Below are positions 10,182 to 19,171 of a stretch of 52,475 nt of DNA, one piece after another. A model generated the notes under the pieces. That model was not told where the DNA came from, did not search any database, and was given only the letters and a program-made list of their open reading frames with translations. The stretch is from Frankia canadensis (GTDB taxonomy: Bacteria; Actinomycetota; Actinomycetes; Frankiales; Frankiaceae). The stretch spans positions 1 through 52,475 of the forward strand of contig NZ_FZMO01000146.1 of the NCBI RefSeq assembly GCF_900197875.1, in the 5' to 3' direction. Position numbers and translations under genes: made by a program. Within the stretch, counting starts at the first letter, position 1; each line of letters begins with the position of its first letter.

Positions 10182-12091
10182 CAGGCCACTCCCGCCTCGG
10201 CCAGCGTCGCCTGGAGCACGGCGACGGCGTTGCATCCTGTGAACACGTACCCGCCGATACCCGCCTCGGCATCGGATCCGGCGCGCTCGCCGGCCTGGCC
10301 CGCGAGCCAGACCTGACGGGCACCGGCCTCGCGCAGCGCCCGCGCCACCCCGGCGGCGTGCTCCGCGTACACCTTGTCAGCCGAGCACAGGCAGGCGACG
10401 GCGGCGCCGGAGGCGGTGAAGGCCGCCGCGATCGCCGCCGGGTCGGTGCCGGGCCCGGATGTCGGGGTCTCGCAACCGCCGGCCTGGAACAGGTTGGCGG
10501 CGAAGGTGGCACGCGCGGTCGACGCGGACGCGCTGCCGAGCGTCGCCAGGAACACCGCCGGGCGGGCGCCGGTGGCCGCGTGCGCGTCGGCGCGGGCCCG
10601 CAGCGCCTCGAAGTCGGCGTCGTAGTGGATCTCCGGGAGCCCCGGCGCCGCGCCCGCGGGCACGTCGAGCTCCTCGACGGGGACGGCGGGACGCTCGGGC
10701 AGCTTCTCGGCGACGTTGGGGAACTCGCTGACGCCGGTGATCGGGTCACGGCGGTGGGCGATCGCGTCGAAGCGGTCCTGCCGGGTCGTCTCGATCCGGC
10801 TGGCGACGATTCCGCCGCGCAGAGCCGCCACGATGCCGCCCGCCTGCTCGATCTCGGTGAAGGTGGCCCAGGCGGCCTCGGCGAGTTCGGCGGTGAGGGA
10901 CTCGACGAACCAGGAGCCGCCGGCCGGGTCGATCACCCGGATCAGGCTCGATTCCTCCTGCAGCAGGGTCTGGGTGTTGCGGGCGATGCGGCGGGAGAAG
11001 TCGTCGGGCCGGCCGAGACGGCTGTCGAACGGCAGCACGGTGACCGCGTCCGCACCACCGACGCCGGCCCCGAAGCACGCCAGCGTCGTGCGCAGCATGT
11101 TCACCCAGGGGTCACGACGGGTCATCATCGCCGACGAGGTGACCGCGTGCTGGCGCTGGGCCCGCGCGTCCGGCTCCGCGCCGCACACCTCGGCGACCCG
11201 CGCCCACAGCCGGCGGGCGGCGCGCAGCTTCGCGATGGAGGTGAACTGATCGGCGGTGACCGCGTAGCGGAACTCCAGCTGGCCGAGCGCCTCGGCGAGG
11301 CCCAGCCCGGCGTCGGTGAGGGCGCGCAGGTAGGCCACCCCGGTGGCCAGCGACGCGCCGAGCTCCTGGGCGTCGCTGGCGCCGGCGCGATGGTAGGGCT
11401 GGGCGTCGACGACGACGGCCCGCAGGCCCGGGAACTCCCGTACGCACCGGGCCGCGAGGGCGGTGGCGTCCCCGAGCCCGGCCGGCCCGTCGGCGGCGAG
11501 GCCCGCGCGGGCCGCGAGGCCGATCGGGTCGGCGCCGAGACTGCCCGCGAGCCGCGAGCCGGGCAGCTCGCGGGCCGCGGCCAGCCGGAACAGCTCCTCG
11601 GCCGCGGGCACGGTCAGCGCACCGGCGTCGAGCACGACCGGCGCGAGGTCGAGGAACACCTCGGCCAGCACCGTGCCGAGCGCGTCGACCGGCAGGCCGC
11701 CGGGCCCGAGGCGCAGCCACAGCGACGTGACGCCGTTCTCGAGGTCGCCGAGCACGGCCTGCGCCGCCGCCTTCGGGTCCGGCCCGGCATGCAGGGCGCG
11801 TACGTCCCAGCCGTCGCTGCCCGCGCCCTGCGCCCGCCCGCCGCGGACGAACGGGGCGAGGCCCGGCAGGCCCACACCGTCGACGGGGGCATCGTCGGCG
11901 GTGTACAGCGGCCGCAGGCGCGGACCACTGTAGGTCGGCGTGGCCAGAAGGTCCTCGGCGCCGTCCGGGGTGGTCGCCTCGGTGGCCGCGCCGGACTTGC
12001 GCAGCACCTGGAGGACGAGCTTCTGCCACTCGGCACGCGTGGCTTCCGGAAAGTCGGCCGCCAGCGACATTCCGGCAGTTGGAACGCTCAT
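10181..12091 (-). CDS. mutA: Methylmalonyl-CoA mutase small subunit
   Basis: The 636-aa product matches the small subunit of heterodimeric methylmalonyl-CoA mutase: it has the mutase barrel (for example [31 protein letters not shown]) but its C-terminal domain lacks DxHxxG ([13 protein letters not shown] stands in that place), as expected for the non-B12-binding partner. It begins the mutA-mutB-meaB operon. No spaced Shine-Dalgarno precedes the ATG; a TACGAT hexamer ends 7 bp before it, fitting leaderless transcription. A second ATG seven codons in ([10 protein letters not shown]) is the alternative start. Confidence 0.95.
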
Positions 12092-12098
12092 GCTCCGG

Positions 12099-12104
12099 AT
12101 CGTA
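12099..12104 (-). promoter_or_regulatory. Candidate -10 element, leaderless mutA
   Basis: TACGAT on the minus strand matches TANNNT and is seven bases from the mutA ATG, so transcription would start at or next to the ATG. No clear -35 was found. Confidence 0.4.
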
Positions 12105-12189
12105 GGCGCGGGACGTCCGGTGGGCTTGGAATGTACTTCCCATCACACGGCCTGGCATCCGTTTGCCCGGATGGTGGCGTTGCTCACGG

Positions 12190-12204
12190 CCGGCGATCCG
12201 CCGG
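12190..12204 (-). terminator. GC-rich hairpin after the AbiEi/DUF559 gene
   Basis: CCGGCG ATC CGCCGG, a perfect 6-bp stem with a 3-nt loop, begins two bases after the stop codon at 12207-12209. It is a candidate terminator without a U-tract. Confidence 0.35.
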
Positions 12205-12206
12205 TC

Positions 12207-13322
12207 TCAGGAGGCGCGCAGCGCCTGGCCCGTGTTCCCGGCGAGGACCTGGCCGACCGCCGCCACGATGCGCTCCGGGTGCCACGCGACGTCGAGCGCG
12301 CTGAACCGCAGCACCGTCCAGCGCAGCGCCGCCAGCGCGTTGCCGCGCTGGCGCTCGTGGTGCACGACACCCGCCGAGCTGGCGGCGGTCCAGGTGTCCG
12401 CCTCGACGTCGAGCCGGTGGCGCGGCCAGGCGAGGTCGAGCCGCGCGACCACCTCCCCGGCCGCGTCGGTGACCGGCCACTGCAGGTGGGGCGGCGCGAG
12501 ACCGGCGTCGGTGAGCAGCAGCCGTAGCCGGGTCTCCAGCGCCGACTCGGCGCGCCCGTCGGCCAGCGGCCACCACCGCAGCACCGTGCGGAATCCGCGT
12601 CGCCCCTGCGCCGACTCCTGGGCGCCCTGCAGGTCCCGCACGAGACCGCCACGCAGGGCGGCGTCCATCTCGGCGACGGCCGCCTCCCGCGCCGGGGCTG
12701 AGAGGACCAGGTCGGCCAGCGTCCGTGCGGGCGACGTCAGCGGGATGCCGTCGAGCTCGATCCGCTCGTCCGCGCCCAGCTCGGTGAAATGCAGGCGAAT
12801 ACCGCGCGGCTGCGCCCGGGTGAGCTTCGGCGGAAGCATCAGGTGCACCGGCTCCTCGGCGCTGTCGGAATCCGCGGCGGGAAAACCGAGCAGACGCGCC
12901 GCGCTCACCCCGCACACGACCGCCTGCGGACGCCCGACCAGCGCCGCTCGGGCGCGGGCGGCCAGCGGGAACGGCGGGGGCGGAAACGTGACGGGACCGG
13001 CGGCGACGACCGGCAGCGCCTCGACCTCGGCCGTCGGGCGGGGGCCGGCGGGCCCCTCGGCCACCGCCGGGAGGCCGGCGAGGCGCAGCGGCGGGCACCC
13101 CTGCGCTCCGGGCACGACGAAGGCCCCGCGGACGGGATGGTTCCACTGCCCGGAGTGGACGAGCTGGCGCAGCTGGCCGCGGGTCAGGCCGGCGGCGATC
13201 GCCTGCCGGAAGGTGATCATCCCGCCCTGTCGGCGCGCCACCGCGATGGCCGGGTCAAGGCCCGGATAGAGAGGAATGACGGGTCGGGTCGGCTGGGTCG
13301 AGGCCGAGGTCGAAGAGGTCAT
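12207..13322 (-). CDS. AbiEi-like winged-helix protein with C-terminal DUF559/Vsr-fold domain
   Basis: The 371-aa form starts at ATG 13322; the frame also allows ATG 13397 (25 residues more). The N-terminus (AIAVARRQGGMITFRQAIAAGLTRGQLRQLV) is the short winged helix typical of AbiEi-type antitoxins and related regulators. The C-terminal part (ESALETRLRLLL, then VARLDLAWPRHRLDVEAD, then LRWTVLRFSALDV) has the E...D-x-A-W...VE-x-D layout of DUF559, a Vsr/restriction-endonuclease fold. Such proteins are numerous in actinobacteria and their role is not established. No partner toxin is adjacent, so a toxin-antitoxin system is not claimed. Short hairpin downstream. Confidence 0.75.
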   Translation of the reverse strand: MTSSTSASTQPTRPVIPLYPGLDPAIAVARRQGGMITFRQAIAAGLTRGQLRQLVHSGQWNHPVRGAFVVPGAQGCPPLRLAGLPAVAEGPAGPRPTAEVEALPVVAAGPVTFPPPPFPLAARARAALVGRPQAVVCGVSAARLLGFPAADSDSAEEPVHLMLPPKLTRAQPRGIRLHFTELGADERIELDGIPLTSPARTLADLVLSAPAREAAVAEMDAALRGGLVRDLQGAQESAQGRRGFRTVLRWWPLADGRAESALETRLRLLLTDAGLAPPHLQWPVTDAAGEVVARLDLAWPRHRLDVEADTWTAASSAGVVHHERQRGNALAALRWTVLRFSALDVAWHPERIVAAVGQVLAGNTGQALRAS

Positions 13323-13372
13323 GACCACAGAATCCAGTATCGGCGGCGAGCGATCCAGCCCCGGGAGAAATC

Positions 13373-13381
13373 TGTGGATAA
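13373..13381 (-). promoter_or_regulatory. Perfect DnaA-box 9-mer
   Basis: TTATCCACA on the minus strand, 51 bp upstream of the chosen start of the AbiEi/DUF559 gene. It matches the strong E. coli DnaA box; actinobacterial boxes usually read TTGTCCACA. It is a single copy, so not an origin. The region 13398-13835 (438 bp) otherwise shows only GC-rich sequence with small GACGA repeats near 13670-13690 and no convincing gene. Confidence 0.3.
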
Positions 13382-13835
13382 CCACGCGCGCGACCATCGG
13401 TAAGCAGATCGTCTGCCCTTTCCGCCCATCCGAGGATGCTCCCGTCGCACCATTCCCCCGAGTATTCGGACGACGCTCACGGAAATGGTCGTCCGCACGG
13501 GAAAGGCGCGAAGCAACCGGGTTCGCCGGGCGTTGGGGCCGGTGGCGTCAGCAGGTGCCCGCGGTCGCGGCGCCGCCGCCCCACTCGTCGGGGATCCGCC
13601 GGCAACACCCCGCCGGCGAGGGCAGCAGGCAGCCGACCGTCAGCACCACCGGCGGAACGGGCCGGGCGACGAGACGACGAGACGACAGACCTCCGCCAGA
13701 CGCATCCGGCCCGCCTCCCTCAGCCACCCGGCCTCCACGCCGGTGTCGGGCCGGTACTCGACCCGGTGCGTACCCACCGCCCGGCTGGTCGGCGGGGCGT
13801 GGGCAGCGCGGCGGGACGGGCGCCGGCCCCACCGC

Positions 13836-14525
13836 TCAGCTGTGCCCCGCCAGCAGCAGCGGGAGGTCGTGGGCGTAGTCGGCGACGTCCGTGCCGGCCT
13901 GGTATCCGACCCGGGCGACGCCGTCCGGCCCGATGGCAGTGACCTGGCTGCTGTGCGGCACGATGATGCCGCCATCCGCAGCCGTCGTCGGCGTGCTGAA
14001 CGTGACCCCGGCCGCGCCGGCGAGTCGGGTGATGGCGTCCGCGGGCCCGGTGAGGCCGACGAAGGAGCTGTCGAACTGGTCCAGCCAGTGGCGCAGCACC
14101 GGCCCGGTGTCCCGGATCGGGTCGGTCGTCGCGACGACGACGTGGACGCGGGCCCGCTGCGCCGGGGTGAGCAGGCTGAGCGCCGCGGCGAGGTCGGCGA
14201 CGGTGGTCGGGCAGATGTCCGGGCACGACGTGTAGCCGAAGAACAGCAGGGTGAGCCGGCCGTCGGTGGCCGCCGGCAGGGTCCATGGGCGGCCGGCGGT
14301 GTCGGTCAGGGTGATGGCCGGCAGGCGCACCGGCGGGTCGAGGCGCACGCCGCGCACGCCGCTGGCCCCCGCCACGTCGTCGAGGCGCACCACCGCCGAT
14401 CCGCCCGCCGCCCCACCGCCCGGCGAGGCCGACGAGCCGCCGGCTCCGCAGCCGGCGATCAGTCCGCCGAGCAGGACGAGCACGCAACCGAACCCGAGCA
14501 CGGCCGTCCGGCGGGCGTGGGTCAC
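13836..14525 (-). CDS. SCO1/SenC-family copper chaperone lipoprotein
   Basis: The 229-aa product starts at GTG (VTHARRTAVLGF) eight bases after the stop of the GH6 gene. It has a lipoprotein signal with lipobox LIAGC (Cys26), then the thioredoxin-like Sco fold: the copper-binding TSCPDICP (Cys101 and Cys105) and the third ligand His191 in IVPHSS. Sco proteins load or reduce copper centres of cytochrome oxidase. In Streptomyces lividans a Sco protein is also needed for maturation of GlxA. Here it is the last gene of the minus-strand cluster carrying a glxA homologue, which supports (by inference) a role in GlxA copper loading. Confidence 0.92.
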   Translation of the reverse strand: MTHARRTAVLGFGCVLVLLGGLIAGCGAGGSSASPGGGAAGGSAVVRLDDVAGASGVRGVRLDPPVRLPAITLTDTAGRPWTLPAATDGRLTLLFFGYTSCPDICPTTVADLAAALSLLTPAQRARVHVVVATTDPIRDTGPVLRHWLDQFDSSFVGLTGPADAITRLAGAAGVTFSTPTTAADGGIIVPHSSQVTAIGPDGVARVGYQAGTDVADYAHDLPLLLAGHS

Positions 14526-14533
14526 GGCGGCTC

Positions 14534-15916
14534 TCACGTGGCCCGGCTGGCCAGGCCCAGGGCGTAGTCGAGCCACCACTGGCCGGCCGGCGGGCCGCCG
14601 TTGCAGGCGCCGTCGGACTCGCCGGGCACCTTGATCCACAGAAAGGCGTCGGCCCGCGGGTCACCGGTGGCGCCGGTCGGTGCCGGGCCGAGCCCGCGCC
14701 CGGACGGGTTGCACCAGGCGTTGTCCGGCGCGGGGCCGCGACCGTTGCGGGAGGTGTCGACGACGAAGTGGGCGCCGCCGCCGAGCGCGGCGACGATCGC
14801 GTCGCCGTACGCGGTCTCGTCGGCTGTCTCGTCGAAGTTCGACACGTTGAGGGCGAAGCCGCGGGCGCGGGCGACGCCGGCCTGGCGGAGCCGGGCGGCC
14901 ATGTCGGCGGCCGGATGCCAGGTCGCGTTGCCGGCGTCGATGTAGACCTGGGCACCGGCGGCGGTGAGCTGGTCGACGGCGTCGCCGAGCATCGCGTAGC
15001 GGGCCGCGGCGGCGGCCGGTGCCAGGCAGTCGATCTGCGCCAGCGCGTCCGGTTCGAGGATGACGGTCGCCCGGCCGCCGAGGCCGGCCGCGAAGGCGGC
15101 GATCCAGGCCCGGTAGGCCGCCGCGCCGCCCACCCCGCCGGCCGACTGCCCGCCCCCACAGTCGCGCTGCGGGATGGCGTAGGCGACCAGCACAGGCAGC
15201 GCGCCCACCGCGCGCGACGCCCCCACCCGGGCGCTGACCCGCGCGCGCGCCGCCGCCGGGTCGGGGTCGGTGATCCAGTCGGCATGCGGATGCTCGGCGA
15301 GGCGGGCCAGCGTCGCGGCACCGGCGGGATCGCTTGCCCGCAGGGCACGCACCGCCGCAGCGGCGTCACCGTTCGGGTCGACGAAGAGGGTGGCGCCGGC
15401 GAACGGGTTCCCGGCGAACGCGCCGCCGAGCGCGGGCGTGGCACCACCGGCCGGCGCCGCCGGCGCGGAGGTGGCGCCGCCCGCCGGGGCACCGGCGGGT
15501 GCCGGCACGCGCCCCCGCACGCCGCCGGGGGTGGGCACCGCCGGGGGCGGCGGTCCGGCCGCCCCGGCGGGTCCGCCGGTGGCGGCGGCCGTGTCAGCCG
15601 GTGTGGCGCCGCGGGCGGCGGCGGTGTCCGTCGAGACCGCCGTGACGACACCGGGCCGCGCCGACACCGTGCTCGACCCGCCGCTCGGCGCCAGGGCCAC
15701 CTGCTCCAGCACGAATCCGGCGCAGACCATCAGCGCCGCGACCGCCCACAGCGACCGGGGCAACCCACGAAGGCCAGGAAGGCCAGGAAGGCGACGAGGT
15801 CCGGACCGGCCGCGACGGTGAGGCCGGGAGCGGGTCCGGGCGTGCGACACACGACCTCCGGATTCTGCTCGCGCCGGGGCCGGGGGCATCACGGCGGCCC
15901 ATATCGGGCAAAGCAT
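14534..15916 (-). CDS. Secreted or anchored glycoside hydrolase family 6 (cellulase/cellobiohydrolase fold)
   Basis: The 460-aa product has a basic N-terminus, one hydrophobic segment (about 56-75) acting as signal or anchor, a Pro/Ala/Gly linker to about 170, and a GH6 catalytic domain. Family signatures are clear: YAIPQRDCGGGQSAGG with the acid-side Asp252, VILEPDAL with Asp290, and LWIKVPGESDG with Asp435. GH6 enzymes hydrolyse beta-1,4-glucan with inversion. In Streptomyces a GH6 gene (cslZ) follows cslA-glxA, and this gene sits in the same position. The ATG start is uncertain; a GTG at 15850 follows GGAGG but only two bases away. Confidence 0.9.
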   Translation of the reverse strand: MLCPIWAAVMPPAPARAESGGRVSHARTRSRPHRRGRSGPRRLPGLPGLRGLPRSLWAVAALMVCAGFVLEQVALAPSGGSSTVSARPGVVTAVSTDTAAARGATPADTAAATGGPAGAAGPPPPAVPTPGGVRGRVPAPAGAPAGGATSAPAAPAGGATPALGGAFAGNPFAGATLFVDPNGDAAAAVRALRASDPAGAATLARLAEHPHADWITDPDPAAARARVSARVGASRAVGALPVLVAYAIPQRDCGGGQSAGGVGGAAAYRAWIAAFAAGLGGRATVILEPDALAQIDCLAPAAAAARYAMLGDAVDQLTAAGAQVYIDAGNATWHPAADMAARLRQAGVARARGFALNVSNFDETADETAYGDAIVAALGGGAHFVVDTSRNGRGPAPDNAWCNPSGRGLGPAPTGATGDPRADAFLWIKVPGESDGACNGGPPAGQWWLDYALGLASRAT

Positions 15917-15958
15917 ACTGACCGCCGTTGTGGGGCACTCGTCCGGTCAGCCGGAAAT

Positions 15959-15973
15959 CTTCCGTTGCGGAAG
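15959..15973. promoter_or_regulatory. Short inverted repeat upstream of GH6 gene
   Basis: CTTCCG TTG CGGAAG lies 43 bp upstream of the first GH6 start in the 169-bp gap between the two GH6 genes. It could be an operator or a weak hairpin. Confidence 0.3.
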
Positions 15974-16085
15974 TGTCCATTCCGTCACGGCGGCGAATAC
16001 TCCGCGCACCGCGATGGCCCGGGCGCGCAGCCGATCAGGCGGCGCGGCGGCCTTTCATCCCCGTGCTCGTCCGGTCATCCGGTGC

Positions 16086-17264
16086 TCATTCCGAGGCGTT
16101 GCGGACGAGGTCCGTCGCCGCCCGCTGCCACCATGTCCCCGCGGACGGGTCGCCGCGGCCGCATTCCCCGTCGCTGGCGCCCGGTGTCTTCACCCACAGG
16201 AACGCGTCCGCGTGCGGATAGCCGGTCTCCGTCGTCGGCCGGATGCCAAGCCCGCGGCCCGGCGGATTACACCAGGCGTTCGCCAGGCCGCTGGCCGGGC
16301 CCCGGCCGTTGCGCGAGGTGTCGACCACGTAGTGGGCCCCGCCGAGCAGGCCGGCCACGATCTCGGCACGGCTGACCTCGTCGCCGGTGCGATAGTAGTT
16401 CGCGACGTTGACGGCGAACCCGCGGGCGTGGGCCACGCCCGCCTGCGCCAGGCGGCGGGCCATCTCGCCGGGCGCGATCCACCCGCAGTTGGCCCCGTCC
16501 AGGTAGACGCTCGTCGCCGGCAGGGAGGCGTAGACGTCGACGGCGTCACGCAACAGCACATAGCGCTCCGCCGCCTGGCCCGGGGCGAGCTCGTCGATCT
16601 GCCCGAGCGCGTCCGGCTCGAGGACGAGCACCGCCCGCGCCGCGCCGATGCCGGCGGCGACCTGCCTGGTGAACTGGCGGTAGGCGCCCGCGTCCGGCAG
16701 CCCGCCGGCCGAGAAGCCGGCGGCGACGTCACGATGCGGAATGGCATAGATCATGAAGACGGCGGTGGATCCGGACGCGGTCGCCGCGGCGGTGCGGGAG
16801 CGCACCTCGCCCGTCACGTCCGTGAGCCAGTCACCGACCGGGAAGGCGGTCGGCGTCTGGACCAGGGGGGCGATCGCCTGCGCGGTCGCCGGGTTCGCGG
16901 CCGCCACCTGCGCCGCCTGGCTGCGCGGGTCGACCAGGAACGGGCCCCGCGGCGCCCGGTCGCGCCCGGGGCCGGGGGCGCCCCCGGCGTCCTGGCCGCC
17001 GCCACTCTGCCCGGCCCCCGCCGGACAGCGGGTCGGGTCGGGAGCGGGCAAGGCCTTCGTGCTCGTCCCCGTGGCGCCCTGCCCACCGGCGTCCCGCTGC
17101 CCGCCACCCGCGTCCCGCGAGCCGCCCAGCCCACAGCCGGCGAGCAGGGCGGCGGCGAGCACTCCCGCGAGGGCGGTGCCGGCCCGCCCGCCGCGGGCGC
17201 GCGCCGAGGTCCGCCTCGGTGCCCACCCCGCCGTCCACCTCGACGTCGGCCTGGACATCGGCAC
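16086..17264 (-). CDS. Lipoprotein glycoside hydrolase family 6, second copy
   Basis: The start is the GTG at 17264 because GGAGGAG lies seven bases before it; an ATG two codons later (17258) is the alternative and the frame stays open to 17447. The 392-aa product has a signal peptide ending in lipobox LLAGC (Cys44), a Gly-rich linker, then a GH6 domain: YAIPHRDVAAG with Asp179, VLEPDALGQID with Asp218, and LWVKTPGASDG with Asp365. The family signature has Cys after the RD pair; here it is Val180, so one usual disulfide is probably missing. It lies directly downstream of glxA, whose 3' end (17426) is 161 bp away. Membrane attachment differs from its neighbour. Confidence 0.88.
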   Translation of the reverse strand: MPMSRPTSRWTAGWAPRRTSARARGGRAGTALAGVLAAALLAGCGLGGSRDAGGGQRDAGGQGATGTSTKALPAPDPTRCPAGAGQSGGGQDAGGAPGPGRDRAPRGPFLVDPRSQAAQVAAANPATAQAIAPLVQTPTAFPVGDWLTDVTGEVRSRTAAATASGSTAVFMIYAIPHRDVAAGFSAGGLPDAGAYRQFTRQVAAGIGAARAVLVLEPDALGQIDELAPGQAAERYVLLRDAVDVYASLPATSVYLDGANCGWIAPGEMARRLAQAGVAHARGFAVNVANYYRTGDEVSRAEIVAGLLGGAHYVVDTSRNGRGPASGLANAWCNPPGRGLGIRPTTETGYPHADAFLWVKTPGASDGECGRGDPSAGTWWQRAATDLVRNASE

Positions 17265-17425
17265 GAAGGCACTCCTCCCTCTTGGCGGTGTCCTCACCGG
17301 CACGGTCCGTGACGTCCGGACCACCCGTCGGCACGGGCGGCCCGACCAGCACGGACGGCACGGACCGGGCGCGGGCCGCGGACCATCGCGGGCCGTCGCC
17401 CGGGCGTGACGGCCGCGCGCGGGCG

Positions 17426-19171
17426 CTACGGGGTCACGTGCACCCACGTCGCGACCGACGGCACGCCTGCCTCGTTGTCGGCGAAGAGCATGTACCAGTC
17501 ACCCGGCAGCACGTTCGGATTGTCCGGCACGTTCACCGTGACCGTACCGTCCGCCTGGGCGGTGATCGGCAGAGCCACCGACCGTTGCTCGGTGTCGGTC
17601 ACGTGCGTGTAGGCGCCGGGGCGGATCAACCGCACCTTGTCGATCTTCTGGGAGGCCTTGAAACTGACCGAGGTCGCCCGGCCGATCGTCGTCGGCGCGC
17701 CGCTGACGACCGGCCGCGGCCCGGCGTACAGGTAGGCGGGCGAGTAGATCTCGACCCTGGTCTCGAAGATGTTGTCGTCGGTGAGCGGGTTGGATCCGAA
17801 CACCGCCACCCGGCCGTCGGGCAGCAGCAGGTACTCGGAGTGGTAGTCGCGGCCGACGTGCGGGTCGGCCACCCGGCGGAACCGGTTGGTGGCCGGGTCG
17901 TAGATCTCGGCGCTGAGCGTGTCCTTGGCCCGGTAGCGGCGCGAGCCACCGGCGACCAGCACCGTGTCGTCGGGCAGGACGACGGCGCCCGGGTAGCGCT
18001 TGGGCGAGCTGAGGTCCGGGCCGCGTTCCCAGGCGGGCTGCGGCTGGGTCAGGTCCACGATGGCGGTGCGGTCGGTCGCCACCTGGGTGTCACCCACGCC
18101 TCCACCGCCGATGAACATCACCTTCTGCTCCTGCGCCGGGGCGAGCATCACGGTGCCGGCCGTCTCGTTGACCTCGGGCAGCGGCAGGCCGGGAACAGCC
18201 TGGAAGGCGTTGTTCGTCAGGTTCCACAGCCCCGACTGGCGGGCCGCCAGCGACGCCGGTCCGTAGCCGGCGTTGGCCCCGGAGAAGAACAGCCGGCCGT
18301 CCGCGGCGAGCAGCAGCGACGGGTAGGTCGGGAACTCCTTGCGCAGGTCGGGATGCTGGATCCAGCTCGCGCTCTGGCTGTCGTAGGACTCGGTGTTGCC
18401 CGGGTCGATGTCGCCCTTCTCGTTGAGCCCCGACACCGCGACCACCGCGCCGTTGGCCAGCGTGACCAGCGTCGGGTACCACCGGGCGTGCGCGAGGAAG
18501 CCGGTCTTGACGTAGCGCTCGGCGATCGGGTCGAACAGGTAGGAGTCCTTGAGGCCCCGGTACTCCTTCTTCTTGCCGTCCGGCGAGTCCTGGGCCAGCA
18601 CCTCGTACGCCTTGGTGCCGCCGGCGATGAGCAGGTCGCCGTTGGGCAGGAAGGCGTGCCCGGCGCAGAAGACGTCCCAGGGCGTGTAGACCTTCTGGAA
18701 CGTGTTCGCCACCGGATCCCACAGGATGGTCTCGAACCGCTTGGCGTCGAAGGACTTCTTGTCGTTGCCGGAGCCGGCCATCAGCAGCACCTTGCCGGTG
18801 CGCAGCAGTGCCGCGTGGATCGAGCGGGAGCCGCTGTCCGCGACGATGTCCCAGCGCCCGTTGGCCCGCATGTAGTCGGGCTGGTGGGAGCGCCACTCGT
18901 TGTAGCGGTCGGACGCCCACGAGTTCATGTACGGGATGTTGCCGCCGAGGACCACCAGCACGATGACCGCGGCCTGCAGGATCCGGCGGCGGCGCCGGGA
19001 CTTCGACGGCGTCGCGACGACCGGGGCCATCCGCGGGTCGTCGACCGGCTCCGGGGCGTCGACGGCGGGCAGGTTGCTCACCGTCGGCGCGTCGAGATCC
19101 GGGCGTGGGGTCGGACGGCCGCCCGGACGCGGATCCCCGCCGCCGCGCGGCGGGTGGGAACGGTCGGCCAT
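17426..19171 (-). CDS. glxA: GlxA-type radical copper oxidase (galactose oxidase/glyoxal oxidase family)
   Basis: The 581-aa product has a cytoplasmic tail, one membrane helix (about 64-81), a Kelch beta-propeller and a C-terminal DUF1929 domain. Active-site residues of the family are visible: Cys169 (DVFCAGHAF) and Tyr232 (HARWYPT) for the Tyr-Cys cofactor, Tyr443-His444 (GRDYHSEY) and His523 (GAYTHVTDTEQR) as copper ligands. In Streptomyces, GlxA works with CslA to build or deposit a beta-glucan at hyphal tips. The ATG overlaps the cslA stop as TGATG and has GAGGAG eight bases upstream, so the two are translationally coupled. Confidence 0.95.
   Translation of the reverse strand: MADRSHPPRGGGDPRPGGRPTPRPDLDAPTVSNLPAVDAPEPVDDPRMAPVVATPSKSRRRRRILQAAVIVLVVLGGNIPYMNSWASDRYNEWRSHQPDYMRANGRWDIVADSGSRSIHAALLRTGKVLLMAGSGNDKKSFDAKRFETILWDPVANTFQKVYTPWDVFCAGHAFLPNGDLLIAGGTKAYEVLAQDSPDGKKKEYRGLKDSYLFDPIAERYVKTGFLAHARWYPTLVTLANGAVVAVSGLNEKGDIDPGNTESYDSQSASWIQHPDLRKEFPTYPSLLLAADGRLFFSGANAGYGPASLAARQSGLWNLTNNAFQAVPGLPLPEVNETAGTVMLAPAQEQKVMFIGGGGVGDTQVATDRTAIVDLTQPQPAWERGPDLSSPKRYPGAVVLPDDTVLVAGGSRRYRAKDTLSAEIYDPATNRFRRVADPHVGRDYHSEYLLLPDGRVAVFGSNPLTDDNIFETRVEIYSPAYLYAGPRPVVSGAPTTIGRATSVSFKASQKIDKVRLIRPGAYTHVTDTEQRSVALPITAQADGTVTVNVPDNPNVLPGDWYMLFADNEAGVPSVATWVHVTP

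Noticed and set aside
12207-13322. A complete toxin-antitoxin pair with the AbiEi-like gene
   Set aside because: No AbiEii-like nucleotidyltransferase gene lies on either side; neighbours are mutA and a non-coding gap before sco.
13548-13832. A 94-codon minus-strand frame directly after sco with several cysteines near its end
   Set aside because: Composition is Pro/Gly/Arg-rich throughout, no ribosome site and no recognisable fold; likely non-coding.
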